Assembly (NCBI GenBank): GCA_035708065.1
Contig: DASSTC010000057.1
Coordinates: 1-64,000, forward strand
Length of the DNA: 64,000 nucleotides
Source: JAICUY01 sp035708065
GTDB lineage: Bacteria > Chloroflexota > Limnocylindria > QHBO01
Direction of reading: 5' to 3'
How positions within the stretch are numbered: position 1 is the stretch's first letter; each line of letters starts with the position of its first letter. Positions 16,786 through 25,324 of this stretch are shown here, one piece after another. A program made the position numbers and the translations under genes. The notes beneath the pieces were generated by a model, which saw only the letters and a list, made by a program, of their open reading frames with translations, did not search any database and was not told the origin of the DNA.

Positions 16786-17696
16786 TTGATGTACGGCCGC
16801 AGGATGTCGCGGGCCAGCAGGAAGCCGCGCTTCACCAGCTCGTCCGTTCCCTCGAAGTCGCGGTCCTCGTGCTCGATGATGACGTCGCCGTCGTAGCCGG
16901 CGCGCCAGAGTGCCGAGAAGATGTCGGCCCAGTTCGCGTCGCCCAGCCCCGGCAGCCGCGGGATCTGCCAGCCGATGCCACCCGACAGCGTGCCGCGCTC
17001 GTACAGGCCGTCCCAGTCGATCTGCACGTCCTTGGCCTGCACGTGGAGGATGTTCGGCCCGAACTCCCGGATGAAGCGCGGCTGGTCGATCATCAACCAG
17101 ACGAGATGCGAGGGGTCGTAGTTCAGGCCGACCACGTCGCCCCACTCGCCGATGATCCGGCGCCAGATGTACGGCGACCAGGCGATGTTGTTGCCCGCCG
17201 GCCACTCGTCGCGGGTGAAGATCATGGGGCAGTTCTCGATCGTAATGCGCACGCCGTGGCCTCGTGCGTGATCGACGATCGCCGGCCAGATCTCGAGCGC
17301 GGTCTCCCAGTTCTCGTCCACCGACTTCACCGGGTCGCCGCCCATGAACGTGTTGACGAACGGCACGCGCATCTTGGCTGCCGCCTCGATGACGAGCTTG
17401 ATGTGGGCGATCGCCGCCTCGCGCGTCTCGCGGTCGGGGTGCATCGGGTTCGGATAGAAGCCCAGGCCGGAGATCGTCAGCCCCTTGCTCTCGACCTCGT
17501 CCCGGATCTCGCCAGCCTGCTGGTCGGAAAGGTTGGCGACGTCGATGTGCGAGGTGCCGGCGTAGCGGCGCGTCGGCCCCGAGGAGCGTGGCCAGCAGGC
17601 GATCTCCAGGCTCTCGAAGCCGCTCGCTGCCGCCCAGTCGGCGACCTCGGGCAGCGGCAGCTCCGGAAATGGTGCGGTCAGGATGCCAAGTCTCAT
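16782..17696 (-). CDS. Sugar phosphate isomerase/epimerase-like TIM-barrel protein
   Basis: This 304-residue protein belongs to the AP-endonuclease-2-like TIM-barrel family that includes IolE, hydroxypyruvate isomerase and 3-keto-glycoside-processing enzymes. Metal ligands are visible in ITIENCP, the NYDPSHLVW histidine/aspartate, VQAKD and VIIEHED. It starts at ATG 17696, overlapping the MocA-type gene upstream by 4 bp, and overlaps deoC downstream. The company of a Gfo/Idh/MocA dehydrogenase and a GMC dehydrogenase with small subunit recalls 3-keto-sugar pathways for glycoside cleavage. Confidence 0.88.
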   Translation of the reverse strand: MRLGILTAPFPELPLPEVADWAAASGFESLEIACWPRSSGPTRRYAGTSHIDVANLSDQQAGEIRDEVESKGLTISGLGFYPNPMHPDRETREAAIAHIKLVIEAAAKMRVPFVNTFMGGDPVKSVDENWETALEIWPAIVDHARGHGVRITIENCPMIFTRDEWPAGNNIAWSPYIWRRIIGEWGDVVGLNYDPSHLVWLMIDQPRFIREFGPNILHVQAKDVQIDWDGLYERGTLSGGIGWQIPRLPGLGDANWADIFSALWRAGYDGDVIIEHEDRDFEGTDELVKRGFLLARDILRPYIK

Positions 17697-18868
17697 GCAG
17701 TCTCCTTGCGACGGGCGGCGGGCGCCACGTCGATCCAGCTTCGGGTCCGTGCGCTCTCGGCGATCGCGTCGCCGATGAGCATCTCGTGGTGGCCGTCCGC
17801 GAACGTCGCGTACGGCGGGTCCGCCGACCGGTGGCCGGCGGCGATGTCGGAATAGATCGCCCGGAACAGCGCCGCGAACGTGTCGGCGAAGCCTTCGACG
17901 TGGCCGGCCGGCAGCGCCGCGGCCGCCTGGCCGTGGACGCCCATCAACGCCGGGTTCTTGATCAGGACCTCGTTCGCGCCGTCGCGATGCCCGAGCCACA
18001 GCTGATCGGGCTGCTCGGAGTCCCAGGCGAGGGACCCCGCCGAGCCGTCGATCTCGTACGTCAGCGAATTCTTGCGGCCCGGGCTGACCTGGCTGATGCT
18101 CACCGAGCCGCGCGCGCCGTTGTCGAAGCGCAGCAGGATGTTGGCGACGTCCTCGGTCGCGATTTCGCGCGCCGCCGTCTCCCCGGCGGATGCCGTGAAC
18201 GTCTCGACCGGCCCCGCCGGCTCCTGGTGCATCGGTACGAAGGTGGCGAGGTCCGCCATGACCGATGCGACGCGCAGCCCGCTGACGTGCGCGACGAGGT
18301 CGAGCCAGTGCGAGCCGATGTCGCCGACCGCGCGCAGGGCGCCGCCCCGCTCTGGCAGCAGCCGCCAGTTCCAGTCGGTCTGGTAGAGCAGCCAGTCCTG
18401 GAAATAGTGCCCGGTCACCAGCCGCAGCTCGCCCAGCGTTCCGTCGGCCACGACGTCGCGGGCGTGCTGGTTGACCGGGTAGAAGCGGATGTTGAAGTTC
18501 ACCGCCGCGACGCGATCGGTCGTGGCCGCCAGCTCGACCAGCTCTGCCGACTCGGCCGAGGTCATGGCCAGCGGCTTCTCGCACACGACGTGCTTCCCGG
18601 CGCGCAGGACGGCTGCCGCCTGGGCGAAGTGCAGATCGTTCGGTGAGGTCACGTGCACGGCGTCGACCTGTGCGTCGGCCAACAGCTCGTCGAGCGACGC
18701 GTAGGCGCGCGGCAGGCCGAGTCGCTCGGCGTTCGCGACGCCACGTTCGGGGGTGCTGGCCAGCACGCCGGTGACCTGCACGCCGATGCGTCGCAGGGCC
18801 TCGATGTGGACCGTGCCGATGAATCCGGCACCGATGACCGCCGTTCGAACCGCCGCCACTCCGCGCAC
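17693..18868 (-). CDS. Gfo/Idh/MocA-family NAD(P)-dependent sugar dehydrogenase
   Basis: This protein of about 391 residues has an N-terminal Rossmann domain (AVIGAGFIGTVH), the family's CEKPLA motif with the conserved lysine, and the C-terminal alpha/beta domain with GDIGSHWLDL. It oxidises or reduces a sugar or inositol hydroxyl. The start is uncertain: GTG 18868 is chosen, GTG 18859 is equally possible, and neither has a good Shine-Dalgarno. A 10-bp palindrome TGTCTAGACA sits directly upstream. It is the first gene of the four-gene operon ending with the creatininase-family gene. Confidence 0.88.
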   Translation of the reverse strand: MRGVAAVRTAVIGAGFIGTVHIEALRRIGVQVTGVLASTPERGVANAERLGLPRAYASLDELLADAQVDAVHVTSPNDLHFAQAAAVLRAGKHVVCEKPLAMTSAESAELVELAATTDRVAAVNFNIRFYPVNQHARDVVADGTLGELRLVTGHYFQDWLLYQTDWNWRLLPERGGALRAVGDIGSHWLDLVAHVSGLRVASVMADLATFVPMHQEPAGPVETFTASAGETAAREIATEDVANILLRFDNGARGSVSISQVSPGRKNSLTYEIDGSAGSLAWDSEQPDQLWLGHRDGANEVLIKNPALMGVHGQAAAALPAGHVEGFADTFAALFRAIYSDIAAGHRSADPPYATFADGHHEMLIGDAIAESARTRSWIDVAPAARRKETA

Positions 18869-18869
18869 C

Positions 18870-18879
18870 TGTCTAGACA
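18870..18879. promoter_or_regulatory. Palindromic candidate operator upstream of the MocA-type gene
   Basis: TGTCTAGACA is a perfect 10-bp palindrome in a locally AT-richer stretch, immediately before the start of the sugar-dehydrogenase operon. It resembles GT-N-AC operators of GntR-family regulators. No GntR gene is in the window, so the assignment is weak. Confidence 0.35.
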
Positions 18880-18903
18880 ACCTTGCCTGTCGATGGTACC
18901 GAG

Positions 18904-20535
18904 TCACATGGCATCGTGCAGGACCGTTCCCTCGAGCAGCGTCATGGCCACGGTCGCGTCGCCGATCGGTCCCGCGTCGCGATCCAGGATGTCGCGATCG
19001 AGGACCACGAGGTCGGCCGACTTCCCCGGCTCGATCGACCCGCACACCGCCTCGAGATGGTTCACGTACGCGGCGCCACTGGTGTACGCGGCGAGCGCCT
19101 GCGCGAGTGTCAGCGACTCAGCGGGAACGAGGGCAGGCGCCGCGCGGTTCTCCGGCGAGACGCGGTTCACGGCCGTCTCGACCTCGAGCAGCGCGTTCGG
19201 CGTGCTCACCGTCCAGTCGCTGCCGCCGGCCAGGGTCGCCCCGGCGCGGGCCAGGCTGGCGAACGGGTACTGCAGGCCGATCCGTTCCGGCGGCAGGAAC
19301 GGGATGGTGTAGTCGTCCATCTGGGCGTCGTGGCACGCCCAGTAGGGCTGGATGTTGGCGACCGCGCCGAGCTCGGCGAAGCGTGGGATGTCGACCGGGT
19401 CGACGACCTGCAGGTGCGCCAGGTGGTGCCGGTGATCGTTCGCGCCGTTCGCGCGCCGCGCGGCCGCGACGCCGTCGAGCGCGACGCGCACCGCCCGGTC
19501 GCCCAGCGCGTGGAAGTGAACCTGGAAGCCGAGCGCGTCGAGCCGCGTCACCGCCTCCGACAGCAGCGCCGGCTCCAGGAAGGTGAGGCCGCGGTTCGAC
19601 GTCGGCGTGCCGGTCGCGTCGAGATACGGATGCAGCATCGCCGCGGTGAAGTTCTCGGCCACGCCGTCGACCATGATCTTCACCGTATTGCCATCCAGCC
19701 GGCCGAGCGTCCCGCGTTCGCGTCGCTCGACGATCGAGTCGACCTGCTCGAGCCCCTGCCGGCGCTCCCACCAGTGCGCCGCGACGACCCGGGCCGTCAG
19801 CTCGCCGCGCTCGGCGAGGATGCGGTACGCCTCGAGCTCGAGCGGCTCGACCCATGCGTCCTGGAAGGCAGTGATCCCCAGCCGGTTAAGGTGGGCCTGC
19901 CCGAGGCGGATCCCCTCGACGACCTCCTCGAGCGTCGTCTCGGGCAGGAACGCGCGTGCCCGCTCCATCGCGCCCTCGTGGACCGTGCCGGCCGGCGTGC
20001 CGTCGCCTTCCCGCTCGATCCGTCCGTCGGGCGGATCGGCAGCCTCGCGGATGTAGCCGACCCGCTCGAGCGCCGGGGTGTTCAGCCAGGCGCGGTGCCC
20101 GTCGCGATCGGTGAAGAACGCCGGCCGGCCCGGCACCGCCCGGTCGAGGTCGTGGCGCGCCGGCGTGCCGCCGGGAAATGCCGCCATGTACCAGCCGCTG
20201 CCCACGATCCACTCGAGGTTGGGATGGCGCAGGGCGTACGCGCCGATCGCGTCCAGGTAGACGTCGAGCGACGGCGGCAGCTCGTCGAGCGGACAGCGGG
20301 TCATCTTCACGCCCGCCGACGAGGGATGGACGTGCGCGTCGCCGAACGACGGGAGCAGCGTTCGGCCACGGAGCTCGATCGTCCGCGTTCGGGCGCCGAC
20401 CAGCGACGCGACGTCGGCATCGGTGCCGACTGCCAGGATGCGTCCCGCGCCGACGGCGACCGCCGAGGCCGTCGAGCGAGTGGCGTCCATGGTCAGGACG
20501 CTGCCGCCCAGGAAGGCGAGGTCGGCATCGGTCAT
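18904..20535 (-). CDS. YtcJ-like metal-dependent amidohydrolase
   Basis: This 543-residue amidohydrolase-superfamily protein has the DAHVHPS metal motif near the N-terminus, a conserved lysine in VKIMVDG, HFHALGDRA, HHLAHLQ, and GGSDWTVSTPN with the catalytic aspartate. The C-terminal GSIEPGKSADLVVLD closes the composite beta-sandwich domain. YtcJ-like enzymes hydrolyse N-substituted amides or formamides; the exact substrate is unknown. The start ATG 20535 overlaps the MFS gene stop (ATGA), so transporter and enzyme are made together, suggesting that the carrier supplies its substrate. Confidence 0.9.
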   Translation of the reverse strand: MTDADLAFLGGSVLTMDATRSTASAVAVGAGRILAVGTDADVASLVGARTRTIELRGRTLLPSFGDAHVHPSSAGVKMTRCPLDELPPSLDVYLDAIGAYALRHPNLEWIVGSGWYMAAFPGGTPARHDLDRAVPGRPAFFTDRDGHRAWLNTPALERVGYIREAADPPDGRIEREGDGTPAGTVHEGAMERARAFLPETTLEEVVEGIRLGQAHLNRLGITAFQDAWVEPLELEAYRILAERGELTARVVAAHWWERRQGLEQVDSIVERRERGTLGRLDGNTVKIMVDGVAENFTAAMLHPYLDATGTPTSNRGLTFLEPALLSEAVTRLDALGFQVHFHALGDRAVRVALDGVAAARRANGANDHRHHLAHLQVVDPVDIPRFAELGAVANIQPYWACHDAQMDDYTIPFLPPERIGLQYPFASLARAGATLAGGSDWTVSTPNALLEVETAVNRVSPENRAAPALVPAESLTLAQALAAYTSGAAYVNHLEAVCGSIEPGKSADLVVLDRDILDRDAGPIGDATVAMTLLEGTVLHDAM

Positions 20536-21773
20536 GCGGATGGCTCGTCGCGCGGCGTCGTGCGGATGGGGATGATCGCCAGGCCGCCGGCCACGAAGGT
20601 GAGGGCCATGATCCAGAACACCATCGGCAGCCCGGCGACGTCGCCTGCCGCTCCGAGGATGACGCCGAAGACCGCGGTCCACAGCGAGCCGACGCCGAAC
20701 GCCAGGGTGAAGTACGTCGAGAAGGCCGTGTCACGGACGGCGGGCGGCGCGATGTCGGCCAGGATCGCCTGCAGCTGCGGGCTCTCGACGTAGGCGAACA
20801 CGCTGATCACCACGATCGCCGCCCAGACGACGGCCAGGTTCGAGCCGGCCAGGACGAAGAGCGCCATGCCGGCGGCGGCGAACAGGTAGGCCGCCAGGAT
20901 CACCGGCCGTCGACCGATGCGGTCCGACAGCCAGCCGGCGGCCAGCGGCGCGGGCACGCTGCCGAGCAGCAGCACGGTGTACATCCAGCCGATGGTGGTG
21001 GTGTCGAGGTGGAGCACCTCGGACAGGTAGAGCGGCACGAACAGGGTGATCACGCCCAGCCCGCGGCCGCCCGCGGCGACCACCGAGGCGAAGTACAGCA
21101 TCAGCAGGTCGCGATCGCGGAGGACCGATGCAAAGGCGTTGCGCAGCGAGCCATGCGCGCGCGCCGCCTCCCGGTCGGCGCCCGACTCGCGCACGAGGGC
21201 GGCGATGGCGATCGCGATGAGGATCGCCGGTACACCGAACAGGACCACCGTGCTGCGCCAGCCGATGCCGGCGATGAGCCAGGTGCCGATCAGCGGCACG
21301 GCCAGCGTGCCCACGTTGCCCCCGGCGATGTGGGCGCTGATCGCGAAGCCCCGGCGATGTGGCGGGAACTGCTCGGCGAGCAGCGCGTTGCCGACCGGAT
21401 GCTGCGGCGAGGCGCCGATCTTCGAGGCGACGTTTGCCGCCGAGAACGCCCCGAAGCTGTGGACGAGGCCCTGCAGCGCCATGCCGCCGCCGAAGACGAT
21501 GCCGCCGGCGACCAGGATGGCGCGCCGCGAGAAGGCTCGCGTCAGGCCGCTGTAGCCGAGCTGCGCAAGGCCCGAGGTCAGGCTGCCGACCGCGCTGAGG
21601 ATGGCGATCGCCGCCGCATCGACGTGCATCTCGTCGATGACCTGCAGGTAGACCAGCGGCAGCAGGATCGCCAGGGCGTGGTTGACCGCGTGCGCGCCGG
21701 CGAGCAGCCACAGCGTGCGGATCGGGCGCACCGCAGCACCGGCCGCGGGCTGCAGGCTACGGGGAATGGCCAC
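20532..21773 (-). CDS. MFS transporter
   Basis: This 413-residue protein has 12 predicted membrane segments and the MFS loop motif GWLSDRIGRRPV. It starts with GTG at 21773, with a TAACGT -10-like hexamer 9 nt before it, again pointing to a leaderless start. It is translationally coupled to the YtcJ-like amidohydrolase and probably carries its substrate. The 200-bp divergent region towards the DUF411 gene holds the promoters of both. Confidence 0.87.
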   Translation of the reverse strand: MAIPRSLQPAAGAAVRPIRTLWLLAGAHAVNHALAILLPLVYLQVIDEMHVDAAAIAILSAVGSLTSGLAQLGYSGLTRAFSRRAILVAGGIVFGGGMALQGLVHSFGAFSAANVASKIGASPQHPVGNALLAEQFPPHRRGFAISAHIAGGNVGTLAVPLIGTWLIAGIGWRSTVVLFGVPAILIAIAIAALVRESGADREAARAHGSLRNAFASVLRDRDLLMLYFASVVAAGGRGLGVITLFVPLYLSEVLHLDTTTIGWMYTVLLLGSVPAPLAAGWLSDRIGRRPVILAAYLFAAAGMALFVLAGSNLAVVWAAIVVISVFAYVESPQLQAILADIAPPAVRDTAFSTYFTLAFGVGSLWTAVFGVILGAAGDVAGLPMVFWIMALTFVAGGLAIIPIRTTPRDEPSA

Positions 21774-21974
21774 CTCGCGACGTTACGTGATCGGGAGCCG
21801 GTCGCGCGGTGGTCAGCCGCATCTCGCGGCGAGCAACGCCGCGCTTCGGGCGAACAGGACCGCCGAAAAGGGGCCATCCGGCCCGATCGCCGCCATGCCC
21901 CGGCAAGGGATCCTCGGTCGGGCTCCGGCCGCTTCGCCGGAGTGATTCAGCACGCACCCCGAGGACCGACATCC

Positions 21975-22472
21975 GTGCCATCCCGATTGCGCCTCTGCCT
22001 CCTGCTCCTGCTCGCCGCCACGCTCGCCGCGTGCACTGCCGCACCGCCTGCCGGGCGGATGCCAACCGGACCCGCCAGCGGCGGAATGATGGCGGGCGGA
22101 TCCGGCAACATGTCGTTCGAGATCCACGCGTCGCCGACCTGCTCGTGCTGCCACGGGTGGACGTCGTACCTCGATGCCGCCGGCGCGCGGACATCGACCG
22201 TCGCCGAGCAGGACATGCCCTCGTTCAAGATGGCCCGGGCGGTCCCGCAGGCGCTGTGGAGCTGCCATACGGCGATGATCGGCGGCTACGTCGTCGAGGG
22301 TCATGTGCCGATCGCCGCGGTCCAGCGACTGCTCGCCGAGCGGCCGGCGGTCGACGGGATCGCGGTCGCCGGGATGCCGGCCGGCTCGCCGGGGATGCCG
22401 GGCGAGCAGAACGGCCCGCTCCAGGTGATGGCGTTCAGCCCCGAGGGCATCACGCTCTTCGGCGAGTACTAG
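21975..22472 (+). CDS. DUF411-domain lipoprotein (metal-binding)
   Basis: This 165-residue protein begins with GTG 21975 (GAGGA about 9 nt upstream), a leucine-rich signal and lipobox LAAC, so it should be a lipoprotein. The DUF411 domain follows with CSCCHGW, FKMARAVPQALWSCHTA and GGYVVEGHVP; the cysteines and histidines suggest copper or other soft-metal binding. The linker is rich in Met and Gly (MPTGPASGGMMAGGSG), also consistent with copper. DUF411 proteins often sit next to copper-resistance genes, but here the CopA operon is about 20 kb away. Confidence 0.85.
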   Translation: MPSRLRLCLLLLLAATLAACTAAPPAGRMPTGPASGGMMAGGSGNMSFEIHASPTCSCCHGWTSYLDAAGARTSTVAEQDMPSFKMARAVPQALWSCHTAMIGGYVVEGHVPIAAVQRLLAERPAVDGIAVAGMPAGSPGMPGEQNGPLQVMAFSPEGITLFGEY

Positions 22473-22521
22473 AGCGCCCGCTCGCCGGTGCGTCCCGGCC
22501 GTCGGCCGTAGACTTGCCGGC

Positions 22522-23409
22522 ATGGCGCTCTACGAGATCCTGCGCGAGCCGCAGCTGACCGCGCCCGTCATCGTCGCCGCGCTCGAGGGCTGGGTCGACG
22601 CCGGCGGGGCCGGCACCACCGCTGCCGCACAGGTTGCCGACGACGGCGAGATCATCGCCACCTTCGACGCGGATGCGATCTTCGACTACCGCGTGCGGCG
22701 GCCGACGCTCGATATCGTCGACGGCCGGCCGATGCGTCTCGAATGGTCGGCGCTGACGCTGACGCACCGCCGCATCGGCGAGCGCGACGTGCTCGTCCTG
22801 CTCGGTGCGGAGCCCGACTATCGCTGGCGCGAGCTGGCGTCGGACGTGGTCGACCTGGCGCGGCGCTTCGGGGCCGTCGGCTGGGCGAGCCTCGGCTCGA
22901 TCCCCGCGGCCGTCCCGCACACCCGGCCGGTGCCGGTGCTCGCCACCGCGTCGGCCAACGGGCTGCTGCCCGAGGGCATCAAGCAGGGACCGGACGGCCT
23001 GCTGCGCGTCCCAGCCGCCGCGCTGTCGGTGATGGAGGTCGAGGTGGCGGCCGCCGGCGTGCCGAGCATCGGGCTGTTCGCGCAGGTGCCGCACTACGTC
23101 AACACCTCGTACCCCGCGGCGTCGATCGCCCTGCTCACCGCCCTCGGCGCGTACCTTGGCGTCGACGTGCCGATGGGCCAGCTGGCAACCCGGGCGCTGG
23201 AGCGGCGCAACCAGCTCGACAGCGCGGCGGCCTCGGATAGCGACACGAAGGCCCACGTCGAACGGCTCGAGCTTCTCGCCGACCAGTCACGACTCCCCGA
23301 GGGCGACGAGCTGATCGCGGACATCGAGCGATTCCTGCGCGATCGCGGCGGTGACGGGGGAGCAGGGGGAACCGGCGGCCCCGGCGGCGGAGGCGGCCGG
23401 CTGCACTAG
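22522..23409 (+). CDS. PAC2-family protein (proteasome-assembly-chaperone-like)
   Basis: This 295-residue protein has the PAC2 fold signature: N-terminal ALEGWVDAGGAG, a central LLGAEPDYRW, and VPHYVNTSYPAAS with ALLTALGAYLGVDV. PAC2 proteins are widespread in Actinobacteria and Chloroflexi, and their role in bacteria is uncertain. The C-terminus is a Gly-rich tail (GGDGGAGGTGGPGGGGG). The stop overlaps the stop of the convergent gene by 4 bp (CTAG). Confidence 0.85.
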   Translation: MALYEILREPQLTAPVIVAALEGWVDAGGAGTTAAAQVADDGEIIATFDADAIFDYRVRRPTLDIVDGRPMRLEWSALTLTHRRIGERDVLVLLGAEPDYRWRELASDVVDLARRFGAVGWASLGSIPAAVPHTRPVPVLATASANGLLPEGIKQGPDGLLRVPAAALSVMEVEVAAAGVPSIGLFAQVPHYVNTSYPAASIALLTALGAYLGVDVPMGQLATRALERRNQLDSAAASDSDTKAHVERLELLADQSRLPEGDELIADIERFLRDRGGDGGAGGTGGPGGGGGRLH

Positions 23410-24110
23410 CCGCCGGCGAGCGAAGCCAGCTCGTCGCGGAGCGCGACGAGGTCGGGATCCTCCCTGGCGAACTCGGCGACGTCGGGTCGCATCGCGAACG
23501 CATCGCGGAGCAGCGGCCGGGCGCGGTCGAGGCGGCCGGCGAGGGCATGTGCGCAGGCCAGGTTGTAGAAGCCCGTCCCGCGGTCGCGGTCGGGGAGCGT
23601 GGCCGTGCGCAGCATGTGCTCCTGGCCGTCCAGGAAGGCGGCCAGCCGCGCCTCGTCGAGCGCGACGCCGGCATCGGCCAACCAGCCGAAGTGGGTGATC
23701 GCGTGAAACGGCCCGTTGCCGAACGTGCCGGCCACCAGCCGCTCGTTGGCGGCGAGCGTCGCCTCGTCAGTCGCGGCGATCTCCGAGGCGAGCCGCTCGC
23801 TGACCTCGTCGGACTGGCGCACCACCTCGTCCCACGGCCAGTCGGCGGTTCGCGCGTGGAGCTCGGCGTTGATCTCGTCGTCCTCGCGCTCGTCGACGAG
23901 GGGCTCACGGCCGTTGCGAATCGCCTCGTAGCGATCGGCCTGCCGCTCCTTCCAGGCGGTGAGGTGCGCCTGGTGATCCTTGGGCGACCAGTCGCCGGGA
24001 CGCATCGGTCGATCGCGAACGTCGGGATCCAGCGCGTCGAAGATGTCGCGCTCGGCGTCGCGGGTGCTGAGCACGTGCTCGACGAGCGAGTCGCGGATGG
24101 AATCGGTCAT
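23406..24110 (-). CDS. DinB/ClbS-like four-helix protein with C-terminal TPR-like segment
   Basis: This 234-residue protein has an N-terminal four-helix-bundle region resembling the DinB/DfsB/ClbS family (GDWSPKDHQAHLTAWKERQADRY, with His ligands placed as in that family). Its C-terminal 60 residues (FYNLACAHALAGRLDRARPLL) look like a TPR or TPR-end-group motif. Fusions of this type are seen in high-GC Gram-positive and Chloroflexi genomes, but the function is unknown. The start is ATG 24110, preceded by a diverging promoter region shared with the gene at 24236. Confidence 0.7.
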   Translation of the reverse strand: MTDSIRDSLVEHVLSTRDAERDIFDALDPDVRDRPMRPGDWSPKDHQAHLTAWKERQADRYEAIRNGREPLVDEREDDEINAELHARTADWPWDEVVRQSDEVSERLASEIAATDEATLAANERLVAGTFGNGPFHAITHFGWLADAGVALDEARLAAFLDGQEHMLRTATLPDRDRGTGFYNLACAHALAGRLDRARPLLRDAFAMRPDVAEFAREDPDLVALRDELASLAGG

Positions 24111-24235
24111 GCGGACAGTATCCGCCTCGCACGCCGTTGGTTCATGCGCGCCTGCAGGCCGGCGGCAGGACGAACGGGTCATGGCGGTACCGGTCGCATC
24201 GGTCCGACGATGAGCCCACCGAACGAGGGACCTGC

Positions 24236-25321
24236 GTGTTCGACGAATCCAAACTGCCCGAGGTGGTCCGCGCCCTGGAGCGCCGCGAGGCGTCGCTGTG
24301 GCATGCCTGCCAGCTCCTCGAGCTGGCGGCCTGGCTGCGGCTGGGCGGGATCGCCTCCGGCCCCGCCTTCGCGCGATCCGGCCTGTCTGCCCCCGATCGG
24401 ACCGATGCCGGCGCGCGCATCCGGTTCCATCTCGACGACATCGGGCACGGCTTCGCCGGCGGCTGGGCGACGATGCCGGACCTGTCCGGGCCGATCGCTT
24501 TGCAGCTGGCTCCCGCCGCGCTCAGCGATGCAACCGATGCGACAGTCACGCTGCGTTCGTCGCTGGCCAGCGGCGACGAGGCGGGGAGCGGCTCGCTGAG
24601 CGACCCGCGCACCGTGGACGAGCTCTTCTGGCACGAGTGGCAGATCGGCTTCCCGCGGAGCACCTGGATGCGCTTCGGCGACCATCTGCAGGGCAACTTC
24701 GGCGGGCGCGATGCGAGCACGGTCGACGTGCTCGTCACCCCGCGGCACGCCTCGATGGGGCTGCAGCATGTCGTGGCGGTGTGGGTCGACCCCGTCGAGC
24801 TGAACGGCGTGCAGCTCATCGACGTCGTGTCCGGACTGTGCGAGGAGCTCGGCGTTCCGTTGCGCATCCGGCGCCGCACCATGGTCGACCCCCGGCGTGC
24901 CGACGTGTGGACGGACATCACGCGCCTGTTGTGCAACGGCCCCCTGCCGCTGCTGCGCCTGGTCAAGCGGGTCGATGCGTCGGACGCGTTTCGAAGCTGG
25001 GCCGCGGAGATGCGAGCCGCCGGACGGTCCGAGGCGTGGGAGCGCTTCGCGCACGGTCTGTACGACGGCACGCTGCGTCCGTTGGTCGCCGCCGCACGTG
25101 CCGGGGAGCCGAGCGGCGACGGGTTCTGGTCGCGCTCCCGGCGACAGCCGCCGGCCGTGGAGGAGCGGCCGCGCGCCCGCAAGCGCACGGCCACGCTCAC
25201 CCGGACTGAGCCGGTGCGTGCCTGCGGCCACCCCGTGCAGGAGTGGGACAGCGGCGTGTGCTACGCCTGCCTCGCTCGCGCGCGCAGCGCCTGGCGCTAC
25301 GAGACCCGCTCCGACGAGTAG
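24236..25321 (+). CDS. Hypothetical protein with C-terminal CxH...CxxC zinc-ribbon-like motif
   Basis: This is a 361-residue protein without a recognised domain. GTG 24236 is set by GAGGGA at 24225-24230. No signal or membrane segment is visible. The body contains a mixed alpha/beta region (VVAVWVDPVELNGVQLIDVV) and a basic stretch (RPRARKRTA) before the C-terminal RACGHPVQEW and CYACLARA, a possible small zinc site. The basic linker plus zinc-like motif could suggest nucleic-acid binding, but that is speculative. It is divergent from the DinB-like gene and convergent with the ABC permease, so it stands alone. Confidence 0.7.
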   Translation: MFDESKLPEVVRALERREASLWHACQLLELAAWLRLGGIASGPAFARSGLSAPDRTDAGARIRFHLDDIGHGFAGGWATMPDLSGPIALQLAPAALSDATDATVTLRSSLASGDEAGSGSLSDPRTVDELFWHEWQIGFPRSTWMRFGDHLQGNFGGRDASTVDVLVTPRHASMGLQHVVAVWVDPVELNGVQLIDVVSGLCEELGVPLRIRRRTMVDPRRADVWTDITRLLCNGPLPLLRLVKRVDASDAFRSWAAEMRAAGRSEAWERFAHGLYDGTLRPLVAAARAGEPSGDGFWSRSRRQPPAVEERPRARKRTATLTRTEPVRACGHPVQEWDSGVCYACLARARSAWRYETRSDE

Positions 25322-25324
25322 CGC

